This document shows positions 1 to 9,943 of a stretch of 64,000 nt of DNA, one piece after another. Numbering within the stretch: position 1 is the first letter of the stretch; each line of letters starts with the position of its first letter. The DNA is taken from NCBI GenBank assembly GCA_023055425.1, contig JALGPY010000010.1:18263363-18327362 (forward strand), in the 5' to 3' direction. Origin of the DNA: Linanthus parryae (taxonomy: Eukaryota > Streptophyta > Magnoliopsida > Ericales > Polemoniaceae). The notes beneath the pieces were generated by a model, which did not search any database, had not been told where the DNA came from, and was given only the letters and a program-made list of their open reading frames with translations. A program made the translations under genes and the position numbers.

Positions 1-859
1 TAATCATAACTAGATAATGGCCAATTTATTTCCTGAGTGTTCCGGTAAATTCTCGAAACTTTCAGAATGTTTTATATTCTGTTTTGGATCAAATGTGTGG
101 TGTTTGATGCATGGATGTGGCCATAGAATTTGTTGTTTACATTTTTTTTCATGGCTTGGTTTTGATTTTTATAAAGTTCTGTATGTTTTATTGTAATAAA
201 AATACGGCCTGCTCGTGCCTCTCTTATCCTATTGTCTTCTTCTCTCACCTAATCCCCTGAATTAGAGTTTCTTCTTATTAGGTATAAGATAATTAGTTAG
301 TGAGTTTGAATATTGAAGACTCAAGAGATGGCCAAATCGAGAACCATGGAGCATGATGCGTGGAGTGAAGACGAGTTCAAGGACTTCGCGATGAGTGTTC
401 TCAAAAGAAGTAGATGCAAGTAGCTGAATTCAAGAGTTTCACAAGACGTATTCTCATTGAGGAGAATGAAAACATAGGAGCCACATCCATGCATATTTTT
501 TTCTTTACGCTTTTGATTTTTTTGTTTTATTTCCCCTTATCTTTGTGTGATTGAATATCTCTGTAGATCATCATATAACCTCGTATGCTACGGAACTAAA
601 ACTAGAGTAGCTCGCATTGGAGACATGGTTAAAACTGTCTGGAAAAAATAACGGACGAAATTTCGTCCTAGGACAAACTCTAGGATTTGGTTTAGTCCTT
701 ATGTAACTTTATTGAGTTTTAATCAATGGTGCATGTTATCGAGCTAAGTAAACTGCTAGTGTCAAGATCTTAGTAGTGTCTTATATTAATCAATCATGTA
801 TAATTCAAAACTGTGAAGTCTAAGTGTTGAGAATTAATATGGGAGAAACAACCAGGACA
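1..859. other. Unclassified AT-rich sequence
   Basis: No reading frame or terminal repeat that I can recognise. A short frame starting at an ATG near 328 encodes about 30 residues rich in Lys, Arg and Glu before a stop and resembles no family I know. A 12-bp palindrome (ACGAAATTTCGT) lies at about 656-667. Part of the stretch may be the far end of the minus-strand LTR remnant that follows, but I cannot place that end. Confidence 0.3.
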
Positions 860-2079
860 CCTCATTTGGGGGATTGATAAGAGCTTCTTATTGACAACGT
901 TCTATGACTTGTGAAACACAGACGAAATTTAATTTAGCTAATCGAGCAATACTAGCTCACCGAGTTGCCAAGTGAGCATCCTATGGCTAGGTTAGATTAA
1001 AACCGAGTTACCAAGTTCTAATTATCACTAAACATGAAGTAACTATGAATTTTACTCTAACGATCCCAATTCTTGCTTTCACTAAGAACGGGCGATTGTT
1101 TGATTTTTTTATTCAACAATTACCGAGTTACCAAATAATTACAAGCTAAGTTCAAGATAACAAGACGTCTCCAATTAACTAGATATGATGAAGATCACTA
1201 ACAATCATAGCAACCGCAAAATTAATCATTTAGGTTCATCAAAACATGAATGTCAATTCATAAAACACATAATCAATGTGAAATCCCTAACCCCAAACTC
1301 GGGTGCTGATCTAAGAAGTTTTCTACGCATATTCATGATAATAAATACAAGAGTTTGTGTGATCATGTATGAAAACAATGAAAAGTTAAGAATAGAGGGA
1401 TCAAACGGTTGAATTCTTACTTCCACAAAGAACTCTAGCTCCAAGTTGCTCCTCAAACCTTCTTCTCTGCATCTCTCTTCTGAAAATACGACCCAATATG
1501 TCTTATGTACGTTCCCTAAGAGTCCTGGGTCAACTAGGATAGTTTTAGGCATTGTTTCATTATCTTTGGGCAACCTTTCCAGTGTTTTTGTACGAGCAGA
1601 AGCTCTCTTCGTATGAAGAACTTCGTAGGAAGAGACTTTTGTTTCCGTAGGAAGATCTTCCTACCTTGCGACAACAAGCTATTCTGGGAAGACTTTTTTA
1701 TTTTCTAAAAATTTGGCTAACGCATTGTCTTATTGTATTCCTACGAAGACATTCTGAAGCTCCCTGATTTTGTTAGTTTCTCTTTGATCTTTCTTGCTTT
1801 TCTTCTATTTAGAAGTTCATTTCTTCGATTCAATTGATCCCTGCATACATAATTCCTATCAAACAACAACACAAACACAACCGCGCAGACCCAATGTGAT
1901 AAATCATTCAAATCACACTCAAAACAAATAAGAAACATCCGGATTATACGTTTAAGCCCCAAAATTTCCAAAAACACATTTTCTGTTCAAATATGACTGG
2001 AATTCATCACTTTGCACCAAAACGCACAAAAATAACAATGTAAAGTGTACGTAGGACAACTCTTATAAAGGAGTTATCA
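860..2079 (-). repeat. Athila-type LTR remnant, minus orientation
   Basis: Read on the minus strand, the sequence starting at 2079 begins TGATAACTCC, the same start as the Athila LTRs at 3309 and 51473. Further along it carries the LTR hallmark motif TTGGTAACTCGG as its complement (for example ccgagttaccaag near 1002 and ccgagttaccaaat near 1122). It also carries the block around a CCCGAGTTTGGGG-like motif that is seen in the LTR at 57898-59342. The 3' end is not resolved and may extend left of 860. No purine tract precedes the start and no tRNA primer site was seen on the left, so it may be a solo or truncated LTR. It is much more diverged than the other copies. Confidence 0.6.
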
Positions 2080-3308
2080 CTAGGGTGCGGGAAGGACCTC
2101 ACCGAAAAGTTCGAGACAAGGTTCCAATCAAAGAAAAGTGTCCATCCACCTAAGCCATTTCCGTTCCTTCATTATGAGTGATGACACATTAATCGCGCCT
2201 TAACTATGAGTGATGAATCATATCATAATAACAAGCACTCGTTGACATCTTCTTAGAGCCATTTCGTTTATGATTATGAAGTTACAGGCTAGAAAGCACA
2301 AGTTATCCAACTAGTAGAAAACATATATACTTATGTTGCGACCTCTGCCACGTTCATGGGATTACATGAATACCTATATGACACAGTTTGAGAGTCTCAA
2401 AATGTTTGATGAGATCGGGCATCGCTTATTACAGAAACTAAGAAACTTGAGACTGCTAAGGTTAATAGTCAAGCATAATTCTAAAGTCTAAGCGATTAGA
2501 TATTACTAAGTATTTTAGTGAAGTATCATTGACAGATGCGGTTTTTACCCGATATTGAGACCGCGAGTTTAAGGGAAGAGCAAGGATTAGGGTTTTTAGG
2601 GCGATAGCAGTCTATGACCGATAGCCCAAAACTCGTAAGTTCAAAGGGGACATACGAGTTCCTAGGGCTAGAGACATGGCTAGTATTCGCACCTTGTTTC
2701 TAGAATAGGGTATTGGTTTTGAATGTAGGTTTCTCTTTGAGGCGATAACTACCAAATATGTATTTGGTCGCAATTTCAATTGGATCTGGTTATATCATGA
2801 ATTGTTGACGCGTTATTAAATTCTAGCAAGGATGTCACCTCAGAAGTCTTGGATGTTACATCTAGAGTGGTTCTTATGGATGGCGCGCGACACATATGAT
2901 AGGAAATTATGAACAATCTAGCTAGAGCTTGCCTGATTTGGACTGTGTTCAAATTTCCCTTACTATTATGTGATTCTTGCCTTACATGAAAGGCGAAAAA
3001 CAAACCATTGAGTGAAGCAATAAAGTCTATCGAGCCTTTACAAATTTTGCATTCTGTTCTTGTGTTGCATTGAATGTGATAGGTTTGACATGGTACTTAC
3101 CGTTCCATCACATTCGTGGATAACTGTACACTTCTTAAATATGCATTCTAAATGTCACATGAGCCCTGGGCACTAGAGTTCTTCTGACAGATATCCAAAA
3201 GAGGTAGAGAACCATCTGGGCAAGAGAATTGAGTCTCTTAGGACCGGACTAGACCACTGTATCTATCTGAACAAGAGCTATGTGAAGAAAGGGAATAACA
3301 AGGGAGGT
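2080..3308. other. Unclassified sequence between two LTRs
   Basis: No frame longer than about 75 codons and no recognisable domain. It separates the minus-strand LTR remnant from the start of the Athila element. It may be old internal sequence of a retrotransposon or single-copy host DNA; I cannot tell which. No 5-bp duplication shared with the far end of the Athila element (beyond 53043) was found in its last bases (gaggt). Confidence 0.25.
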
Positions 3309-3310
3309 TG

Positions 3311-3332
3311 ATAACTCCGTTTTCGGAGTTAT
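3311..3332 (+). promoter_or_regulatory. Perfect hairpin at the LTR 5' end
   Basis: ATAACTCCG and CGGAGTTAT form a perfect 9-bp inverted repeat around a TTTT loop, two bases inside the LTR start. The right LTR keeps an 8-bp stem with a 6-base loop (51475-51496). The minus-strand remnant at 2079 keeps a weaker version. Its role is unknown. Confidence 0.5.
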
Positions 3333-3773
3333 TTTATTGCTTATTTTTCTACGTTTTGTATGCTCATAATGGAGAATATAGCGTCTTTTTGAGTAAATTG
3401 TGCTTTAATTGGTTATAATGAGTTCATGTGTTAAATGTGAAGTCCGAGCATTTTATACATCATTTTATGATCTATTTATCATATTTTGTCACATTTTATC
3501 TTTGCGGGGTGTTAGTATTGTGTTTTTAGGAAAGGAGCACGCGAGGAGTAAGTGGATAGAGAAAACGAACTTCGGAAACTAAGGCGAGCTCGAGATTTGA
3601 GAAGGAAAGCAAGAGACGAGGAATCGAGTGCTAGAGAGGCACGTGAGAAGATGTACGAGCATTGAAGCATGTGGAGAGCTCAAAATGGAGGATCAAGTCA
3701 TGAATCGATGCTCGGGAGGTGAATCGAAGGAACGAGCTACAAGTGGAAAAAAGCAGAATTTGGCCAAGTAGGA

Positions 3774-3956
3774 ACTAGGTCGCACGACCTGTTTCAGAGG
3801 TCGCACAACCTAGTGGTCAGGAGGCAGAAAGTAGAAACTTTACAACTAGGTCGCACGACCTTTTTCAGAGGTCGCACGACCTAGTGGACAGCTGAAAATT
3901 TTCTAAGTGTTGGAACTAGGTCGCACGACCTAGTCAAGTAGGTCGCAGGACCTAGT
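3774..3956 (+). promoter_or_regulatory. U3 cluster of GGTCGCACGACC inverted repeats
   Basis: Six copies of AGGTCGCACGACCT or close variants occur as three pairs, at about 3777, 3798, 3847, 3868, 3917 and 3939. Each is an imperfect palindrome (GGTCG, two bases, CGACC). The same six-copy arrangement occurs in the right LTR at about 51894-52077, and four copies lie at 46671-46760 upstream of the extra ORF. Repeated palindromes upstream of an LTR transcription start are candidate transcription-factor sites; that is inference. Confidence 0.5.
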
Positions 3957-4815
3957 ACATGCAAAATTGTTTGGAAACTTTTTGGGAAAATTATGTAATT
4001 ACTTCAAATTAATACCATACACTTGGGGAACGTACTTAGACATGGTTAGGGCTTATTTTGGCCAGTTAGACACTACGTAAGGTGTTCTTGGAGTTGAGGA
4101 TTGTGCTTGGAGCTTCGAGATTATTCGTTTAATTTCTAAACTCCTTCTTTTCTTTAGATTTTGGTTGATGATCATTAAAAATTGTATTTTGATTATGTCA
4201 ACTAGTAGCTAAACCCTCTTTACCGGGACTCCCCTTTGGTAGCTAGCGTTTTGTTATGAACTTGATGTTTTGAGATTGTGATTCACGTTTTGGACTTAAT
4301 TATCATGTTCTTCTATATGAATCGTCATTTTCTAAACTCTATCTTTCTTACGCCTAGCTAACGTAGGATTGATTTAAATAAATATTTACGTGGTAACTCC
4401 ATGAGAATTGGACGGTAAATTGGACGTTTCACCTAATTATACCACTACTTGGTAACTCGGTAGTGTTTATTAGGATCGTAAAGTAGAGTAAAACGTAATG
4501 CATGCTTAAAATTGATTTAGACTTGGTTACTCGGGTTAAGTTTACTTTAGATATAGACAACTTGTTTGGTAACTCGGTGAGTTGTGTAGTGCTTGATTAA
4601 TAATAGAAGACATGTTGGCGTTTCATGAATGAAAGAATAGTTCGTATCATCCCTAGTGATCCTAGAGAGAATTCCCGGTATTTTATCTCATATTAGTAAT
4701 CGTTATAATTATTCTCATTAATCGTGCCATTATCTAAACGGTTAAATTGTCAATTTCTTTTATTTTCGTAGATTTAGCAAACACAAACAAACGCACTATT
4801 GCCGTGGACTTTGGC

Positions 4816-4916
4816 TAAATTTTTTATAATTTCCAGCCTCAGGGATTTTACTTTATGTTAATGTCTCACATACTTTCTGTGTGTGATATGTGTTTTCAGG
4901 TTGGATTTTACGGTGC
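4816..4916 (+). other. Remnant of the Athila 5' leader
   Basis: Short stretch between the truncated left LTR and the gag frame. The tRNA-Asp-type primer site TGGCGCC that the related element has at 59343 is absent here, which fits a deletion. Confidence 0.4.
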
Positions 4917-6314
4917 ATGTCCCGTTCTAGAGACGAGCCTTTGCACCCAACACTTGATGATTCGAAATCCAAGTTACCTCCACAACGTAGAGACAAGAAG
5001 AAGACAAACTCAGTTACTTTTGACCTACACCTGATTTTGAGAGGATTCACAAGGGTATGGAAGATGTGGAGGCAGCTAGACTAGCAGGTGTGGAGGATGC
5101 AGCTAATTGGTCACAAGAGACTGAACAGCTCAAAGCTCAGATGGCTGAGATGCAGGCTACAATGGATCGCTTGGCTCCCCAAAATCCACAAACACTTCCT
5201 GGAGTGGGGGCACAAATGGCAAACAATGGAGGTAACAACATTGGGAATAATGTAGGCAATAATGGGGGAAACAACAGGCAGAACGCCGCGACACAAGTCA
5301 ACAATGCTGAAGTTGATGAGCGTCCTATGGTAGATTACTTCAGAACTACTCCAGCCTACTATCAACCCTCCATTGTTAGACCTCACATCAATGCCCAGCA
5401 TTTCGAGCTACGCCAGCACATGATTAACCTGATTCGTGATGAGTGCGCATTCACTGGAGCTCCAGGATATGATCCCAACCACCATCTTATTATTTTTGAG
5501 TAGATTACATCTACTTTTCACGACCAGAGGGTTCCAGATGAAACAGTTAAGCTATTACTGTTTCCTTTATCTTAATATGGAACAGGCAAGAAATGGCTTA
5601 TGGAGCTTCCAGCTGGGACTATTGTGACATGGGAAGATTGCTTCCATGAATTTCTAAGGAGGTATTTTCCACCATCCAAGGTTTCTCAGCAAATGGCCGA
5701 GATTACAAAGTTCACCCAGGAAGAGGACAACTCATTGGTAGACACATGGAGAAAATTCAGCCAAATTCTTTGTAGATGCGCGAATCATGGGGAGCCATGG
5801 AACAAGCTCCTCCATTATTTCTACAGTGCATTAGACAAGGAGACGGCTGACCAGTTGGATATGCTTGCTGGAAGCACAGCGAGCTCAGGATTTGCTGAAC
5901 ATCCTGGCCAAGAGAGAGACTACGAGGTCTAAGACTCGTAGGTATTTGAGACCTGGGGATGCAGCGTTGGTCAACAAAATTGAGTCTATGGAGCACAATC
6001 TTGAATCCATGACCTTAGCATTTAACGACATGCAACCTCCATCACAAGTAAAACCCATGGGTGAATTACTAGCATATGAGAGTCAGGGGTACGATGGTAG
6101 TGTTGAGGATGTGAATTTTATGAGACACCAGCAGTGGCCTAATACATATCATCAAAATAACAAGAATCACCCCAACTTCAGCTATGCCAATCCAAACAGT
6201 GGATTAGATGCACCCGGCCAGAAGCCTAATGTCCCATACCAAATGCATAGACAAGCTCCACAGCAACAGGCTCAGCAACCAGAAGAACAAGAGACAAACG
6301 TCTTATTGAGATAA
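4917..6314 (+). pseudogene. gag: Athila gag (capsid/nucleocapsid polyprotein), frameshifted
   Basis: Gag would form the cytoplasmic virus-like particle of the element. Coding sense is spread over several frames: a basic N-terminus from the ATG at 4917, then from 5057 a stretch with a helical, Met/Gln-rich region. A Gly/Asn-rich linker (about 5225-5290) follows, then the start of the capsid-like domain (motif near 5395: HFELRQHMINLI). The core of the Retrotrans_gag domain is at 5600-5932, with the typical order TWEDCFHEFLRRYFPPSK, a Trp-Arg-Lys-Phe motif and LLHYFYSALD. The segment from 5865 to 6314 carries the Gln-rich C-terminal part. A stop at 5501-5503 and at least three frame changes make it non-functional. 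The start at 4917 is chosen as the first Met of a basic stretch; the real start is uncertain. Confidence 0.8.
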
Positions 6315-6956
6315 TTGCTGGCTAATCAAGATAGAATGGCGAGCAAAATTGTCTCTTTGGAAGCCATAATGAAGAGTCATGAGACGTAGATTGGGCATAT
6401 TGCCAATAAAATATGAGACTCCCACATGGTATGATTTCTTCTAACACAATTACTCCACCTGAGCAGTTGAAGGCTATTAATACTTGCAGCGGGAAAACCA
6501 CTAAGGATCCTCCATATCCTACCCACGCGTGAGCCGAGGCGACCAAGGCCACTGAAAAAGCGTTGGACGCAAAAATTCCCGTGCCTACCGTGATTCCCCA
6601 ATGAAAGGACACGAGTAGGAAGTCGGAGGAAGCCTAAGCTAAATGAGGAGTATAGCATGCGTGTGCCATACTAGCAGAGATTAAAGAGCAAAGAGGATGT
6701 TAAACACTTCAAGAAGTTTTTTGAATTCTTTAAGAAGTTGCACATCAATATTGCCTTTGCGGAAGCCATCTCACAAATGCCCAAGTATGCGAAATTTCTT
6801 AAGGACCTCCTCTCTAATATGAGTCGCGTGGATGATTTTGAGACATTTTCTGCATCGGTGGATGAAGAATCGCGAACATAATAATTGCTGGTTGACCATG
6901 TTCCCAGATAAAAGATACTTTCGAGAAACAACGAGTACGACTGAAGTCCGCGGTGG
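6315..6956 (+). other. Gag-protease spacer of the Athila element, decayed
   Basis: Continues the coding region between gag and protease but no frame stays open for long. Fragments suggest the end of gag (a Pro/Lys-rich stretch near 6600) and the lead-in to the protease. No zinc knuckle was recognised. Confidence 0.4.
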
Positions 6957-7407
6957 GTGGAACGGGCCGCCCATTGGATAGAAGGACTTTTCGATCGACA
7001 ACCTTTCTCACAACTCTTGAAACAACTTCTTCTTTCTCTAACAACCGTGACTCTAAATGAGGAGTGTAGCACCGTGGTGCACAATGCGTTGCCAAAGAAG
7101 ATAAAAGATCCGGATGGTTTCATCATTCTTGTGACATTGGGAGATGCCTTTCATGGTAGGGCCTTGTGTGATCATGGCGCAAGCATCAACGTGATGCCCA
7201 CATCAGCTTTTGAGCCGCTTGGTGCGGGAAAACCAAAACTGACAAGAATGTGCTTCCAGATGGCAGACCGCACTATCAAACATCCATGGGGTGTCTTGGA
7301 AGATGTACTAGCTAGAGTTGATGAACTTATCTTTCCAACTGGTTTTGTGATCCTAGACATGGAGGCTGATGATGATGTCCCCCCTATCATGGGCCGTCCA
7401 TTTCTAG
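6957..7407 (+). pseudogene. Athila aspartic protease, N-terminal part, split by the Tat insertion
   Basis: The frame encodes the retropepsin that would process Gag-Pol. Visible motifs are LPKKIKDPDGF, the active-site region ALCDHGASINVMP (Athila relatives usually have Asp-Leu-Gly; here Asp-His-Gly), MADRTIKHPWGVLEDVLARV and VILDMEADDDVPPIMGRPFL. At 7407 the sequence passes into a Tat LTR. The missing C-terminal part resumes at 42690. The left flank TCTAG (7403-7407) and right flank CCGAG (42690-42694) look like a decayed 5-bp target duplication. Leaving out one flank restores a continuous frame across the junction, which supports one insertion event into a once-open gene. Confidence 0.85.
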
Positions 7408-7947
7408 TGTGTACAAGGAAAGTCTCAAGAGAGATCCAAGTGTACACCTCAAGTAGGGAATCAGGGAGTATGAACACAGAGAAGTGTAAGGAGTGAGTAG
7501 GGAGAGAATAAGCAAAGGCAACTGTGAGAGAAACAGAGAGAGACAACTTAATGATGGTAAGAGAGCTTAGAAGCAGAACTTCAGAACCCTTTCCATGGAC
7601 GGCTAACCTTCCTATATATAGTGGGGAAGTGACCGTTGTGGAGGGGGTTAATGCACCATAAAGGGCGGCTTAATGATAGCCCCTCTTATCTGAAGTGGGA
7701 ATTAGTGGTTTGGCGGCTTAATGATAGCCCCAGTAACGGCACGTTCGACCGTATATAAAGGGAACGTTACACACCTTTCTGCAGATAACGGAGGCCTTTA
7801 TGAGATCAAACGGGTTTATGGGACATGGTCATTAATTCTCTCAAAGTCAGTTAAAAAGGGTCGCGCACGAGCTTGGCTGTAGTTCGCGCGCGACGGACCT
7901 TACTCTAGCCTCCAAACCACTAATTCCCTACAGGTCCCGTGCGGTTA
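7408..7947 (-). repeat. Truncated Tat LTR (copy A)
   Basis: Begins TGTGTACAAGG at 7408 and matches LTR copies B (8694) and C (42065) until the shared GGTTA at 7943-7947, where the match stops and Tekay LTR sequence begins. The last 90 or so bases of the LTR, in window orientation, are gone. It lies directly against the Athila protease sequence, so it is the original outer end of the Tat insertion. Confidence 0.85.
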
Positions 7948-8535
7948 ATGCGAATTATTAATATGACTGATTTATCTCTAAATCAGGAGACAATTGTTCA
8001 TAAACCGTGTTCTGCATAGACACGCCACTTGAGATAAGATATTTTTAAAGGAAACACTGAACATTTGAGAATCTTATTTATACTGCAAATTCAGATCTTT
8101 ATACTTATACTCTGTCTCTGTTTAAACTGTTTCAAATACAAATCCCGTAACCTTTCTTAGCCACTCTGTTTACATGCTAAGTTGTTTATTCACTCAGTTT
8201 TTAGTGATACTCGAAAAACTATGGTCTTTGTTCCTTTTATTTCCCCTCGCAGGTATATGACTAGTTTGCTTGGGGTAACGCGCGGGATTCACGAGCTCGT
8301 TCTCACATCTAAACTGTAATGCTTAGTAATTAACCGGAGAGACCTCTTTTTTTGTAAAATATCTTTTGTTAGACTTGTTGACCAGCTTGGACTCTGTCGC
8401 GAACACTATTAACTTTTGTAATATTAATCAATAGTTGGGATGTTTTCTTTTCAGTACTTGTTACTACTAATCCTTGTACAAAAGGGTAATTCCCTTTACG
8501 GAACACCGGCTCCTCAGGAAATCGGGGGTGTTACA
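7943..8535 (+). repeat. Orphan 3' fragment of a Tekay LTR
   Basis: Matches the last 590 or so bases of the Tekay LTRs (41317-41907 and the matching end of 28986-32720), ending in the same TGTTACA. It is followed by ATTAG and then by the same Tat leader sequence that follows the complete Tekay element at 41908. It is therefore a copy of that Tekay/Tat junction and not an independent insertion. Confidence 0.85.
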
Positions 8536-8693
8536 ATTAGTGTTTGTATTGGTGTTGGGAGTCTCCTCCCTCGGGGTTTCCTCTCTCAAAGGAGATTGGT
8601 CACCGTCACGAAGACTTCCCTCAAGAGACATGGCTGTTAGGTCGATTGGTTGAAGTTTCCAAGGTGAATGAGTTTACGCCGGGTTCATCAAAT
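8536..8693 (-). other. Duplicate of the Tat 5' leader and primer site region
   Basis: Starts with ATTAG and matches 41908-42064, including the degenerate primer-site block just before the LTR (about 8672-8692). It lies outside the 3' LTR of the Tat element, where no leader should be. This shows that a second Tat internal region once lay here. Confidence 0.8.
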
Positions 8694-9318
8694 TGTGTAC
8701 GAGGAAAGTATCAAGAGAGATCCAAGTGTACACCTCAAGTAAGGAATCAGGGAGTATGAACACATAGAAGTGTAGGGTGTGGGTAGGGAGAGAGTAAGCA
8801 AAGGAAACTGTGAGAGAGAGAAAGACATAGAGCTTAATGATGGTAAGAGAGCTTAGAAGAAGAACTTTAGAACCCTTTCCGTGGAGGGCTAACCTTCCCA
8901 TATATAGCGGGGAAGTTACCGTTGTGGAGGGGGTTAATGCACCAAAAATGGCGGCTTAATGATACCCCTGTAACGGCACGTTCGACTGTATATATAGGGG
9001 ACACTACGCACCTGTCCGAAGATACCGGAGACCGTTATGAGATCGAACGGGTTTATGGGACGTGGTCATTAAGTCTCTCAAAGTTAGTTAAAAAGGGTCG
9101 CGCACGAGCTTGGCTGTAGTTCGCGCGTGACGAACCTTACTCTAGACTCCAAACCACTAAGTCCCTACAGGTCCCGTGCGGTTGGTACGCGAGGGCTCTG
9201 TCTCGCAGCCCCCAAGTGCACAATCATGGTAGGGATTGGATGTGTACATAGCACATCTAGGTGTGCTGGATGGCCGCCATGTGGCTTTGATCCGTCTGTA
9301 CGGAAAGCACCACCTACA
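8694..9318 (-). repeat. 3' LTR of the Tat element (copy B)
   Basis: In window orientation it runs from TGTGTACGAGG to CACCTACA, so on its own strand it starts TGTAGG and ends ACACA. It is 625 bp, the same as copy C. A polypurine tract adjoins its inner side. It contains a TATATATAGG-like block near 8990 (on the window strand) and several short inverted copies of ggcggcttaatgat. Confidence 0.85.
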
Positions 9319-9334
9319 TTAGCCCCCTTTTACG
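9319..9334 (-). promoter_or_regulatory. Polypurine tract of the Tat element
   Basis: On the minus strand the bases next to the 3' LTR read GTAAAAGGGGGCTAA, a purine run that would prime plus-strand DNA synthesis. Its place beside copy B, and the primer-site block beside copy C, fix the element's direction. Confidence 0.7.
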
Positions 9335-9943
9335 CGAATGTCACACGCGCGTATGACGTGTAGTCGTGCAAAATCAGCCGTGCGTTGTCCCCACGCATAT
9401 CCTCGTACTAATTTGAATAAAATTTTAAAACATATCCCCCAAATATAGACATGATTGCCTAGGGTTTGGAGACTTCGTATAGCCTTTGATGAAGCGTTGC
9501 TATTGCAAAGTTAACCAGACGCCACCCACATATTTTTACCGATTTTTCGAGGCAAGAATAACTCAGAATAATCTGATAGGTCACCAATTTTGCCGATTAT
9601 CGCAGCGTTGCTGACTCAGCAAACGTCAGCAGTCATGACTCTTCAAATTTGTGGCTATTTAAACCCTTTCATTTCTTCGATTAGAAATTTTCTGCCGTCA
9701 TTTGGGACTCAAATTTTATGAGCCAGAGAGAGAATATTCAGGAACAATCCGAGACCTTTGATCAACTTCTCGACAGAGTCTCGCAAGCAATTTAGGCTCT
9801 CAGACCTCGCCAACATGGTTAGTGATTTTCCCCTTCAATTGTGAATTTGACATCAAACTGGCAGATACTCTTCTCCCCCTTCTTTTTCTTTGCGTGCGAC
9901 CCAATTTAGGTCTGATGTTCATGTGTTTTCAAAAATGGCTCCC
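9335..9943 (+). promoter_or_regulatory. Putative promoter and leader of the Tat antisense gene
   Basis: Noncoding stretch between the Tat polypurine tract and the antisense ORF. A TATA-like TATTTAAA lies at 9656-9663, preceded by CTGACTCAGC (9610-9619), which resembles a bZIP-type site. A related arrangement (CAGACTCAGCC near 13317, TATATAAA at 13359-13366, then an ATG followed by a similar Lys-rich start) recurs before the second antisense frame. The repetition supports a real promoter; activity is not shown. Confidence 0.5.

Larger units (their letters stand above)
3309..4815 (+). repeat. 5' LTR of the Athila element, 3' end missing
   Basis: It aligns along its length with 51473-about 52925, sharing the start, the GGTCGCACGACC repeat cluster, the tract around cacttggggaacgtacttagac, the repeated ggtaactcgg motifs and the gatttag...aacaaac tail. 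After about 4790 it departs from the right copy. It lacks the last 120 or so bases of that LTR (the part ending cttcaagttttt) and the primer binding site. A deletion across the LTR/leader junction is the simplest explanation. Confidence 0.8.

Noticed and set aside
6322..7546. Several overlapping minus-strand frames
   Set aside because: Shadows of the Athila gag-protease region, where conserved protease motifs are read on the plus strand.
8440..9363. Small plus-strand ORFs
   Set aside because: They fall in a Tekay LTR fragment, Tat leader and Tat LTR and are not maintained in the duplicate at 41794-42555 in a way that suggests coding.
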